Notes: generated by a model from the letters alone, not told the origin. A stretch of DNA of 8,083 nucleotides from Phycisphaerae bacterium (GCA_016873355.1 VGXK01000077.1:1-8083); one strand, 5' to 3'; shown: positions 1-6,577, numbered from the stretch's first letter. Numbers and translations are program-made.

Positions 1-165
1 AGCGGCGTCGAGCGCGGTCGCGCTCGCGGCGGCACGCTCGCCCGCACCGTTGGTCGCGCCCGCATCAGCGGGGGCGACGGAGGTGCGCGGCGATTCGCGG
101 CGCGGCTCGGGGCGTTCGGAAGGTCGATTCGATCGTGCGGTGCCTTGCGTGCGGAACGGGTTCAT
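1..165 (-). CDS. Hypothetical protein, N-terminal part (runs off left edge)
   Basis: I do not recognise this gene. An ATG at 165 (reading leftwards) opens a frame with no stop for all 55 codons to the window edge. The start is preceded at a 6-nt spacing by a clean AAGGAG. The translated start is MNPFRTQGTARSNRP, followed by a stretch rich in Ala, Arg, Pro, Ser and Glu with no hydrophobic segment. It is therefore probably a disordered, cytoplasmic N-terminus and not a signal peptide. Most third codon positions are G or C, as in the neighbouring genes. It lies 97 nt downstream of the methyltransferase gene on the same strand and could be co-transcribed with it. Disordered N-termini of this kind precede many unrelated folded domains, so no function can be assigned. 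Confidence comes from the ribosome binding site and the open frame. Confidence 0.62.
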   Translation of the reverse strand, partial: MNPFRTQGTARSNRPSERPEPRRESPRTSVAPADAGATNGAGERAAASATALDAA

Positions 166-171
166 GACGCA

Positions 172-177
172 CTCCTT
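172..177 (-). promoter_or_regulatory. Ribosome binding site of the left-edge gene
   Basis: On the minus strand the bases read AAGGAG, 6 nt before the ATG at 165. This is one of the strongest Shine-Dalgarno matches in the window. It is the main reason to accept a gene that is cut off after 55 codons. Confidence 0.7.
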
Positions 178-262
178 CGATGCAGGCCGCCTTCGCGGCT
201 GCGCCGGCAGATAGCGGCCGCCGGACCCCGTCTGACGCGATCGTCCCGTTTTTCCGGAGCCG

Positions 263-922
263 CTATTTCGCGGCGAGAAGCAGCAGGAACTCGAGGTTCC
301 CCTCGCCGCCTCTTCTTCGGGAGCTCTTGCCGCCCGTGATCGGCGACTCGGTGATCGCCAGCACCCGCGCGCCGAGCGCCGGCATCTCTTCCGTCACGCG
401 GTGCACGACGCGACGCGCCTCGTCGTGGGCCAGGAACCCGTCCTGCAGCAGACCCTTCTCCTCCGCGCCCAGCTCGTAATGCGGCTTGACGAGCGAGATG
501 ATGCGGCCGCCGCGCGCGCTCGCCGTGGTGCTGCCCGGCCCGTCCGCCGCGCTTCGCGGCTCGAGCCAGCGCAGCGCCGCCGGAATGGAGAGCCGCTGCG
601 GCGTCCACGCGAGATCGACCACCACGAGATCGACGCCCTCCGGCGGCGGTGCCGCGTGAAGCGCGTTCGTGCGCTCGCGCACCGTCACGCGCGGATCGTT
701 GCGAAGCGTCCACGCGATCGTTCCGTATCCCGTGTCGATCGCGATCACGCTCGCGGCGCCGCGCTGAAGCAGGCAGTCGGTGAAGCCTCCCACGTTGCAG
801 CCGAAGTCGGCGCAGCGCCTGCCGCGCGGATCGGCGCCCGGGTCACCGGGGGTGAACGCATCGAGCGCGTGCGCCAGCTTGAGGCCGGCGCGGCTGACGA
901 ATCTCTCGGGTATGTCGCTCAC
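263..922 (-). CDS. TlyA/FtsJ-family SAM-dependent RNA methyltransferase lacking the S4 domain
   Basis: Predicted 219-residue cytoplasmic methyltransferase of the TlyA (rRNA 2'-O-methyltransferase/hemolysin A-like) group. Visible family signatures are FVSRAGLKL (residues 8-16), the SAM-binding loop DFGCNVGGFTDCLLQRG (39-55; TlyA usually has GASTGGFTD), DTGYG (63-67), DPRV and ERTN (76-86), VVVDLAW (100-106), SLVKPHYE (143-150) and SPITG plus GNLEFLLLL near the C-terminus. The FtsJ-type K-D-K-E tetrad can be placed at Lys15, Asp103, Lys146 and Glu211. I chose the GTG at 922 because it falls directly before the conserved core. An ATG at 985 or 1036 would add an Arg-rich leader without family similarity. 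Canonical TlyA carries an N-terminal S4 RNA-binding domain of about 60 residues, which is absent here. A short basic insert (KSSRRRGG, 199-206) sits between SPITG and GNLEF. The methylated RNA cannot be told from sequence. The gene is divergent from the propeller gene. Confidence 0.85.
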   Translation of the reverse strand: MSDIPERFVSRAGLKLAHALDAFTPGDPGADPRGRRCADFGCNVGGFTDCLLQRGAASVIAIDTGYGTIAWTLRNDPRVTVRERTNALHAAPPPEGVDLVVVDLAWTPQRLSIPAALRWLEPRSAADGPGSTTASARGGRIISLVKPHYELGAEEKGLLQDGFLAHDEARRVVHRVTEEMPALGARVLAITESPITGGKSSRRRGGEGNLEFLLLLAAK

Positions 923-1131
923 CTGCGCTCGCCGACGGTAGCCGATGGAGCGCGATCCGGCGCACCGTCCGCCGCGCCCGGTCATCGGTGAGCTCGAAGG
1001 CCGGTCGCCGGAATCCTGGCCACGCATTCGGCGCATCGAGAATCGGATGGCTCCCGCTACGCTGCCTCGGCGGCGTTCGCGCGTGGGGCGCGGCCGATCT
1101 CGGCTCGGGCGATCGTGGAGGAGACTCGATC
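923..1131. other. Divergent intergenic region
   Basis: These 209 bp separate the methyltransferase start from the propeller gene start and must hold the promoters of both. I found no convincing -35/-10 pair on either strand and no strong hairpin. TACGCT near 1060 is a possible -10 element, but no -35 lies at a suitable distance. Both flanking frames stay open into this region, as expected at this GC content. Confidence 0.5.
1117..1123 (+). promoter_or_regulatory. Ribosome binding site that fixes the propeller gene start
   Basis: GGAGGAG lies 8 nt before the ATG at 1132. It decides between that ATG and the longer open frame from 988. The longer frame has no such site and would place 48 residues of non-signal sequence ahead of the signal peptide. 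Confidence 0.75.
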
Positions 1132-3915
1132 ATGGAAGTCGTTCGTCCGCGTGGGACGGGTTCGCGCATGCTCGGCATGCTCGTGGCGCTGTTCGTCCTG
1201 GCGGCACCGTGCCTCCGCGGACACGCCGAAGTCCTCACCATCCGCGGTGCGCTCGTCGACCAGGCGGCGCGCCCCGTTTCGGGCGCCGTCGTCGTCACCG
1301 AGCGAGGCGGAAGCGCGGTCAGCGCGAGCGACGGTTCGTTCTCGCTGCCGCTCGACCTGCCGCCGAACCTCGCGACGATCCGCGTGACCGCCGTCGCAAC
1401 GACGGATGGCGGCACGCTTCAGGGCCACAAGGAACTCCGCGTTGCGGGGCAGCATGCGGAGGCCGACGCAGGCACGATTCGAATGCTGGCGTCGAAGTCG
1501 TGCGATCCATCGTGGCTTCCCACGTTCGGCGGTTTTCCGGGCGTCAACCTCGACGTCCATGCGCTCGCCGTGTTCGACGACGGTTCCGGCGGCGGACCGG
1601 CGCTCTACGCCGCCGGCGCGTTCAATCTCGCCGGTGGAATCGCGGTCAGCAAGATCGTGAAGTGGGACGGAGCGTCGTGGACGGCGCTGAGCACGGGCAT
1701 CGACAACTCGATCTACGCGCTGGCGGTCTACGACGACGGCCTCGGCGGCGGACCCGCCCTCTACGCCGGCGGCAACTTCACGACGATCGCCGGCCAGGCG
1801 TTCAATCGCATCGCGCGCTGGAACGGATCGACCTGGTCGCAGGTGGGAAGTGGCGTGACGGGCGGGAATCCCGTCGAGGTTCGCGCGCTCACCGTCTTCG
1901 CCGGCGGCACCGGTCCCGAGCTCATCGCCGCCGGCTCGTTCCTCAGCGCGGGCGGCTCGCCGGCGAACCGCGTCGCGCGCTGGAACGGCGTTCAATGGAA
2001 GCAGCTCGGTGGCGGCGTGAGCGACATCGCCTTCGCGCTGCGCGTGCACGACGACGGTTCCGGGCCGGCGCTCTTCGTGGGCGGCGGCTTCTTCACCGCC
2101 GGCGGCCTGCCCGCCAGTCGAATCGCGAAGTGGAACGGCGCGAGCTGGTCGGCGCTCGGCATCGGCGTGAACAACAACGTGCACGCGCTGGAGGTGCACG
2201 ACGACGGCCTGGGCGCCGGAACGGCGCTCTACGTGGGCGGGGAATTCACGCAGGCCGGCGGCGTGCTCGTCAATCGCATCGCTCGATGGAACGGCGCCGC
2301 ATGGTCCGCGCTCGGGAGCGGCTTCAACGAAGCCGTCCGCGCGCTGGCGGCCTACGACGACGGAACGGGAGGCGGGCCGTCGCTTTTCGCGGGCGGCGAC
2401 TTCACGATGGCGGGCGCGCTGACCGTGAACAAGGTGGCGCGATGGAAGGCGGGAGCGTGGTCCGCATTCGGATCCGGCGTCTCGAGCACCGTTCGCGCGC
2501 TGATCGTCTTCGGCGGCAGCGATGGATCGACGCCGAAGCTCGTGCTCGGCGGCGACTTCAACATGGCCGGCCCCTACAACGCGCGACGCCTGGTGCAATG
2601 GAACGGCGTCAACTGGTCGCTGCTCGACCACGGCGTCAGCTTCAACGGCACCGTGCACGCGATGCTGGTCTTCGACAACGGACTGGGCGCCGGCCCGCAG
2701 CTCCACATCGGCGGCACGTTCGTGTCGATCGGCACCAAGACGCTCAATCGCATCGCGCGATGGGACGGCACGCAGTGGTCGTCGCTCGGAAGCGGACTCG
2801 GCGGCACATGCCACGCCCTGGCGGCGTTCGCCGGCGAATCGGGCGGTCCACCGCAGCTCTACGCGGCCGGCGAATTCCAGACCGCGGGTACGGTCGCGGC
2901 GAACCGAATCGCACGCTGGACCGGAACTTCGTGGCAGGCGCTTGGAACCGGCCTCGACGACTTCGCCTTCGCGCTCGAGGTCCACTCGCCCACGCCGGGA
3001 GGTCCGCCGCGACTTCACGTGGGCGGCCGATTCCTCTTCGCTGCGGGAATCCTTTCTCCGAGGGTCGCCATGTGGACCGGGAGCCAATGGCTCGCCGTCG
3101 GAGGATTCGATCTCCTGCTCGGCACCACCGTCTTCGCGCTCAAGTCGTTCGACGACGGACAGGGCGATGGGCCGCAGCTCTACGCGGGCGGCTCCTTCAG
3201 CACCACGAGCGGATCTCCGGCGAACGGCATCGCGCGCCGGAGCGGCACTCAATGGGTTCCGCTCGGCAGCGGAGCGTTCGGCGTCGTCTTCGACATCGAG
3301 GGGTACGACGATGGAACCGGCGACGGACCCGAGCTCTATGTGGGCGGCAATTTCCCGACCGCGGGAGGCGTGGTCGTGAATTCGATCGCGCGCTGGGACG
3401 GGTCGAGCTGGTCGGCGCTCGGCAACGGCCTGAGCAACGGCGCGGGTGAGACCGTGGTGCGCGCAATGGCCGTGCTCGACGACGGTCACGGCGACGGTCC
3501 GGCGCTCTTCGTCGTGGGCAACTTCAACTCCGCCGACGGAAGTCCGGCGTCGAACTTCGCGCGATGGGGCGGAAGGAACTGCCCGTTCTGGACGGGCATT
3601 CCCAGCACGTTCAACGCCATCGTGTACGCGGTGACCCGTACCACCGGATTCGCGGGCGTCGACTCGGCGCTCATCATGGGCGGCTCCTTCCAGACCAGCT
3701 CGGCGGCGGACAGCTACCTGGCTCGATGGGTCGCTTGTCCCGTGATCGACTGCGACGCGGCCGATCTCGATTGCGACGGACTGGTGAACGGCGACGACCT
3801 CGGAACGCTGCTGGGGCTCTGGGGCGAGTGCGATCCGTGCGAATTCGACTTCGATTGCAACGGCGAAATCGACGAGAGCGACCTCGGGTACCTCTTCGAC
3901 CACTGGACCGGCTGA
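1132..3915 (+). CDS. Secreted 14-unit beta-propeller-like repeat protein with C-terminal dockerin
   Basis: A 927-residue exported protein of unknown function. Residues 1-32 form a signal peptide: basic MEVVRPRGTGSR, hydrophobic core MLGMLVALFVLAAP, likely cleavage after Ala32. Cys27 follows Pro, so this is not a normal lipobox. Residues 33-105 resemble a carboxypeptidase-regulatory-like domain (RGALVDQAARPVSGAVV, then SASDGSFSLPL). Residues 142-868 hold 14 tandem units of 50-56 residues, with a consensus roughly V.AL.V.DDG.G.GPALYVGG.F..AGG...NRIARW.G..WSALG.G. A half-unit (CDPSWLPTFGG, 124-134) precedes the first, and the last unit stops at LARWVA. Residues 869-927 are a dockerin with six cysteines. 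The fold is inferred from the repeat pattern and has not been demonstrated. The protein probably acts outside the cytoplasm, perhaps as a binding scaffold; no catalytic motif is visible. A very long antisense frame and an in-strand frame overlap it. Both are by-products of GC-rich repeat coding. Confidence 0.9.
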   Translation: MEVVRPRGTGSRMLGMLVALFVLAAPCLRGHAEVLTIRGALVDQAARPVSGAVVVTERGGSAVSASDGSFSLPLDLPPNLATIRVTAVATTDGGTLQGHKELRVAGQHAEADAGTIRMLASKSCDPSWLPTFGGFPGVNLDVHALAVFDDGSGGGPALYAAGAFNLAGGIAVSKIVKWDGASWTALSTGIDNSIYALAVYDDGLGGGPALYAGGNFTTIAGQAFNRIARWNGSTWSQVGSGVTGGNPVEVRALTVFAGGTGPELIAAGSFLSAGGSPANRVARWNGVQWKQLGGGVSDIAFALRVHDDGSGPALFVGGGFFTAGGLPASRIAKWNGASWSALGIGVNNNVHALEVHDDGLGAGTALYVGGEFTQAGGVLVNRIARWNGAAWSALGSGFNEAVRALAAYDDGTGGGPSLFAGGDFTMAGALTVNKVARWKAGAWSAFGSGVSSTVRALIVFGGSDGSTPKLVLGGDFNMAGPYNARRLVQWNGVNWSLLDHGVSFNGTVHAMLVFDNGLGAGPQLHIGGTFVSIGTKTLNRIARWDGTQWSSLGSGLGGTCHALAAFAGESGGPPQLYAAGEFQTAGTVAANRIARWTGTSWQALGTGLDDFAFALEVHSPTPGGPPRLHVGGRFLFAAGILSPRVAMWTGSQWLAVGGFDLLLGTTVFALKSFDDGQGDGPQLYAGGSFSTTSGSPANGIARRSGTQWVPLGSGAFGVVFDIEGYDDGTGDGPELYVGGNFPTAGGVVVNSIARWDGSSWSALGNGLSNGAGETVVRAMAVLDDGHGDGPALFVVGNFNSADGSPASNFARWGGRNCPFWTGIPSTFNAIVYAVTRTTGFAGVDSALIMGGSFQTSSAADSYLARWVACPVIDCDAADLDCDGLVNGDDLGTLLGLWGECDPCEFDFDCNGEIDESDLGYLFDHWTG
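1555..3735 (+). repeat. 14 tandem blade-like units in the first propeller gene
   Basis: Units begin at Val/Ile/Ala/Cys before the 'ALxVxDDG' motif. Their lengths in residues are 52, 56, 50, 50, 52, 52, 54, 52, 52, 55, 52, 56, 56 and 38, which sum exactly to residues 142-868. Each full unit has three recognisable parts: a strand ending in DDG, a GPALYxGGxF strand, and an RIARWxGxxWSALG strand pair. Units 7, 9, 10 and 14 have lost the DDG turn. Unit 14 lacks the WSALG part. The divergence among units suggests an old expansion under selection for fold and not recent DNA duplication. Confidence 0.85.
3736..3912 (+). other. GC-type dockerin domain of the propeller protein
   Basis: Residues 869-927 of the upstream CDS carry two calcium-loop-like segments. 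These are DLDCDGLVNGDDLG (878-891) and DFDCNGEIDESDLG (906-919). They are spaced by WGECDPCEF, and the protein ends in HWTG. Cysteines are at 869, 874, 881, 900, 903 and 909. Dockerins normally bind cohesin modules; in Phycisphaerae this variant is found on many secreted proteins and its partner is unclear. The same CxxC plus WTG layout recurs at the end of the next gene. Confidence 0.85.
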
Positions 3916-3976
3916 CGAATTCGCGCTTGAACGGCGCGTGCGGTGCGAGGAGACTGCCGCCTTCGCGTCGCGGGCG

Positions 3977-3992
3977 CGAACAGGGATGTTCG
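3977..3992 (+). promoter_or_regulatory. Short hairpin in the leader of the M23 peptidase gene
   Basis: CGAACA and TGTTCG form a perfect 6-bp stem around a GGGA loop, which fits the GNRA tetraloop pattern. The hairpin ends 25 nt before the peptidase ATG and is not followed by a run of T, so it is not an intrinsic terminator. It could be a leader RNA structure or an operator-like dyad, or it could be chance. Confidence 0.25.
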
Positions 3993-4017
3993 GCACGAGC
4001 GTGGGAGAGAGAGAACG

Positions 4018-5709
4018 ATGATCCAAGCAACTCGAGTCGTGCGTTCGGGCTCTGCGCTTCCTGCAATCCTCGTCGTCGCACTTGGGGCATCGGCCGGCGC
4101 GGCGCCGGAATCACCGGACGCTTCGTCCGGCTCCGAGACGGGCGGGGAGCTCGTCGACACCGCGTTCGGAAGCGGCGTTCCCGACGCCAAGACCTGCGCC
4201 CAAGGCGCGTGCGACTGCATCGGCGCCGAGGAGCGCCAACTCGTGGCGTCGGCGCTTCGGGCGTACGAGCTCTCCTTCGGCTCGCTCTCCTCCGCCGACG
4301 GTCTCGCGGGCGCCGAGCCGCTGCTCTATCCCTTCGTGCCCATCGCGGGGAATCTCGATCAGGACCGCTTCCACAGCTCGTTCGTCGACCTTCTGCCGGG
4401 CACGGGACTGTTCGACTTCAACTGCGGAGGCATCACCTACGACGGCCATCTCGGCATCGACACGATGATCCGTTCCTGGTGGTTCCAGAGCGCCGGCGTT
4501 CCCGTCTTCGCGGTGCTCGACGGCACCGTCGTCTATGCCCACGACGGCGAGCCCGATCAGAACACCTGCGTGTGCGGCGCGGGACTTCCGGGCACGCAAT
4601 GCCCGCCGGGCACGCTCGGCAACGCGGTGATCATCGATCACGGACAGGGGCGCCTCGGCTACTACTGGCATCTGCGGAACGGAAGCGTTTCCGTCTCGCT
4701 CGGCGAAGTCGTGAAGACGGGACGGCAGATCGGTCTCGTCGCGTCGAGCGGCTGCAGCACGGGACCTCATCTCCACTTCGAGTCGCAGCAGAGCGGCGCC
4801 GCGTTCGAGCCCAACGCGGGGCTCTGCCGACCGGGCGAGAGCGGATGGGTTTCGCAGGAGCCGCTCCAGCTCGACCTCAAGAAGCTCGCCTTCGGCGTGC
4901 ATCGATCGAGCCTCTCGGGAATCTTTCCGCCGCAGGAGTTCCCCACGAGCCGGCAGATCGCGCTCTCCGATCCGCTCATCTACATCTGGGTGAACATGGG
5001 CAATCTCCCGGCCGCGTCGACCTGGCAGTTCCAGTTCGTTCGACCCAACGGCAGCGTCTCATTCACTTCGAACGTCGGGAGCTTCGCCAACCCGTTCTTT
5101 CGCTGGGTGTGGTCGTGGTGGAGCTGGAACGTGAACGACATGCACACGATCGCCGGCACCTGGACGGTGCGGCTCTTCGTGAACGGCGCGATCGCGTTCG
5201 AGGAACCGGTCGAAGTCGTGGCCGCCATCAACCCGGCGTTCAACCGGGCGCCCTACGCGGTGACGGCGGCGCTCGCGCCCGCGTCGCCGTCCGTGCACGA
5301 CGCGATCGTCTGCCGCATCAGCGGACATTTTCCCGTCGTCGATCCCGACTTCGATCTCGTGACGAATCGATATCGATGGCGCGTGAACGGCGTGGTGGTG
5401 CGCGACGTCACGACCGGCGGCCGCGCCGACATGCTTCCCGCCGGCGCCGCGCTTGCGGACCAGGTCGTCGAGTGCGAGGTCACGCCGAGCGACGGTCAGC
5501 TGAGCGCGACGCCCGCGCTCGCATCCGCGACCGTGCAGTGCCGTGTCGAAAGCGGCGACTTCAACGGCGACGGGCACATCGACGGCGACGATCTCGGCTC
5601 GCTTCTCGGCGAATGGGGCGCGTGTCCCGGCTGCGGCGCCGACCTGAACTGCGACGGCGAGGTGGACGGCGACGACCTCGGCTCGCTGCTGGGCAACTGG
5701 ACGGGCTGA
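4018..5709 (+). CDS. Secreted M23 (LytM-type) metallopeptidase with Ig-like regions and dockerin
   Basis: A 563-residue exported zinc peptidase of the M23 family, whose members usually cut peptidoglycan cross-bridges or other Gly-containing peptides. The start at 4018 gives a signal peptide (basic start, then ALPAILVVALGASAGA, cleavage near residue 28). GGGAG lies about 10 nt upstream. The active site is complete: His144 and Asp148 in GHLGID, His218 in YYWHL, and His251/His253 in HLHFE. By family rule His144, Asp148 and His253 bind zinc. A cysteine-containing insert (C184, C186, C195) lies between the first two motifs. Residues 335-405 look like an Ig-like beta domain with a striking WVWSWWSW (363-370). 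Residues 407-510 look like a second Ig-like region (VDPDFD, YRWRVNG). Residues 514-563 are a dockerin. The gene follows the propeller gene by 102 nt in the same direction and converges with lpxI. The substrate is not knowable from the sequence; it could be the cell's own wall or foreign material. Confidence 0.92.
   Translation: MIQATRVVRSGSALPAILVVALGASAGAAPESPDASSGSETGGELVDTAFGSGVPDAKTCAQGACDCIGAEERQLVASALRAYELSFGSLSSADGLAGAEPLLYPFVPIAGNLDQDRFHSSFVDLLPGTGLFDFNCGGITYDGHLGIDTMIRSWWFQSAGVPVFAVLDGTVVYAHDGEPDQNTCVCGAGLPGTQCPPGTLGNAVIIDHGQGRLGYYWHLRNGSVSVSLGEVVKTGRQIGLVASSGCSTGPHLHFESQQSGAAFEPNAGLCRPGESGWVSQEPLQLDLKKLAFGVHRSSLSGIFPPQEFPTSRQIALSDPLIYIWVNMGNLPAASTWQFQFVRPNGSVSFTSNVGSFANPFFRWVWSWWSWNVNDMHTIAGTWTVRLFVNGAIAFEEPVEVVAAINPAFNRAPYAVTAALAPASPSVHDAIVCRISGHFPVVDPDFDLVTNRYRWRVNGVVVRDVTTGGRADMLPAGAALADQVVECEVTPSDGQLSATPALASATVQCRVESGDFNGDGHIDGDDLGSLLGEWGACPGCGADLNCDGEVDGDDLGSLLGNWTG
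5557..5706 (+). other. GC-type dockerin domain of the M23 peptidase
   Basis: Residues 514-563 hold two nearly identical calcium-loop repeats, DFNGDGHIDGDDLGSLLG and DLNCDGEVDGDDLGSLLG. They are joined by EWGACPGCGA, and the protein ends in NWTG. The two halves are much more alike here than in the propeller protein, at both protein and DNA level, so this tail may be the less diverged copy. Cys536, Cys539 and Cys545 match the spacing of Cys900, Cys903 and Cys909 in the propeller protein. Confidence 0.87.
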
Positions 5710-5741
5710 GCGCCGCGCCGATGAAATGGAATCAGGCGCTC
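5708..5741. terminator. Possible bidirectional terminator hairpin between convergent genes
   Basis: GAGCGCC (5708-5714) and GGCGCTC (5735-5741) form a perfect 7-bp inverted repeat with a 20-nt loop. The first arm begins within the peptidase stop codon and the second arm lies just inside the end of lpxI. The position fits a terminator shared by two converging genes. No T-rich tract follows on either strand, so it is not a textbook intrinsic terminator. Confidence 0.3.
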
Positions 5742-6577
5742 GCGACGCCGACGAGCGCCACGCCGAGCCGATCGGCCGCCGCGATCACCGCGGGTCGATC
5801 GATCATGATCACGCGGCCGGCACCGAGCACGAGCGCGCGGCCGCCGGCGGCGGCGAGCCGCTCGATCGTTGACACGCCGACCGTGGGCACATCCGCGCGC
5901 ATGTCGTGCGTCGACTTCGAGGTCTTCAGAAGGGTCCATCCCTTGGCGCGGCAGAGCGAGCCCGCGCGATCGATGAGCGCATCCGTGCCCTCGACCGCCT
6001 CGACCGCGATCACGTCCCGATCGCGCACCGCGATCGATTGCCCGATGTCGAGCTCGACGATGCGCGAGAGCAGCGGCCAGCCGAAGTCGACATCGCCCTG
6101 CGAATCGCGCGACGGCGCCACGCGTCCCATGACGCCGGGCGCTGCGAGGTGATCGGGGATGTACGCGGTCGAGTCCATGATCGTGATTCCGGCGCCCGCG
6201 AGTTCGTCCGCCACCGCCGCCAGCAGCGCGTGATTGCGGCGATCGTGGCGCAGTCGACGGTACCAGAGGAGCGCGGCGCGGAGGTCCGGCAGTTGCCGGA
6301 AGAGCCGCAGCGGATCATGCATGCGACGCTTGGAAACGCCGCCGACCATGATCGCCTCGCGCGCGCCGTCGCGGCGCAGCAGGCGGATCCAGCGCCCGAT
6401 CTGCACGATTCCCGCGGTGTGGAAGCGATCGCACAGCGCCGGCAGCGCGGGATCGAACTGATCGCGAAGTCCGACGGCGACGACCGTGCGTCCCGCCGAC
6501 CGTGCGCCCGATGCGACGAGCAGCGGCAATCGGCCGCCGCCGGCAATCAGCCCGAGAGGTTCGTTCGTCGTCGCCAT
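5732..6577 (-). CDS. lpxI: UDP-2,3-diacylglucosamine pyrophosphatase LpxI
   Basis: A 281-residue protein of the LpxI (formerly DUF1009) family, close to the usual length. It hydrolyses UDP-2,3-diacylglucosamine to lipid X and UMP, the fourth step of lipid A synthesis, in the cytoplasm near the inner membrane. Diagnostic motifs are GLIAGGGRLP at the start (9-18), MVGGVSKR (77-84), MDSTAYIPD (134-142), AVEAVEGTDA (191-200), DMRADVPTVG (225-234) and DRPAVIAAADRLG near the end. Asp225 is reported as catalytic in the Caulobacter enzyme, and Asp225 here begins the DMR motif; whether the two align exactly was not checked. The ATG at 6577 sits 8 residues before GLIAGGG, as is normal. No good Shine-Dalgarno precedes it. 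It stands apart from other lipid A genes in this window. It implies that the organism makes, or once made, lipopolysaccharide. Confidence 0.95.
   Translation of the reverse strand: MATTNEPLGLIAGGGRLPLLVASGARSAGRTVVAVGLRDQFDPALPALCDRFHTAGIVQIGRWIRLLRRDGAREAIMVGGVSKRRMHDPLRLFRQLPDLRAALLWYRRLRHDRRNHALLAAVADELAGAGITIMDSTAYIPDHLAAPGVMGRVAPSRDSQGDVDFGWPLLSRIVELDIGQSIAVRDRDVIAVEAVEGTDALIDRAGSLCRAKGWTLLKTSKSTHDMRADVPTVGVSTIERLAAAGGRALVLGAGRVIMIDRPAVIAAADRLGVALVGVASA

Noticed and set aside
186..199. GCCGC/GCGGC hairpin between the methyltransferase and the left-edge gene
   Set aside because: It is a 5-bp stem without a T-tract, just before a ribosome binding site; no evidence of termination or regulation.
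923..1036. Upstream extension of the methyltransferase to ATG 985 or 1036
   Set aside because: The added residues are Arg/Gly/Ser-rich with no S4 domain and no better ribosome binding site; the GTG at 922 fits the family core.
1132..1212. Lipoprotein signal at Cys27 of the first propeller protein
   Set aside because: The residue before the cysteine is Pro, where a lipobox needs Gly, Ala or Ser; cleavage after Ala32 by signal peptidase I fits better.
945..3449. An 834-codon frame on the plus strand overlapping the propeller gene in another phase
   Set aside because: It is Arg-rich throughout, has no ribosome binding site or recognisable domain, and lies across a gene with a clear signal peptide, repeats and dockerin.
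3922..3938. CGCGC/GCGCG hairpin shortly after the first propeller stop codon
   Set aside because: The stem is only 5 bp with no T-run after it; such short GC stems are common in this background.
3927..3955. Possible promoter TTGAAC, 17 nt, GAGACT before the peptidase gene
   Set aside because: The -10 matches only three of six consensus positions and overlaps GC-rich sequence; not enough to call.
1057..4026. A 989-codon open frame on the minus strand, antisense to the first propeller gene
   Set aside because: It mirrors the sense repeats, is dominated by Arg, Ala, Glu and Val repeats without signal or domain motifs, and runs across the sense gene's start and stop. Long antisense frames are expected for repetitive GC-rich coding DNA.
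3564..6152. An 862-codon plus-strand frame across the propeller end, the peptidase and part of lpxI
   Set aside because: It crosses three well-supported genes in a different phase and its composition is Arg-rich noise.
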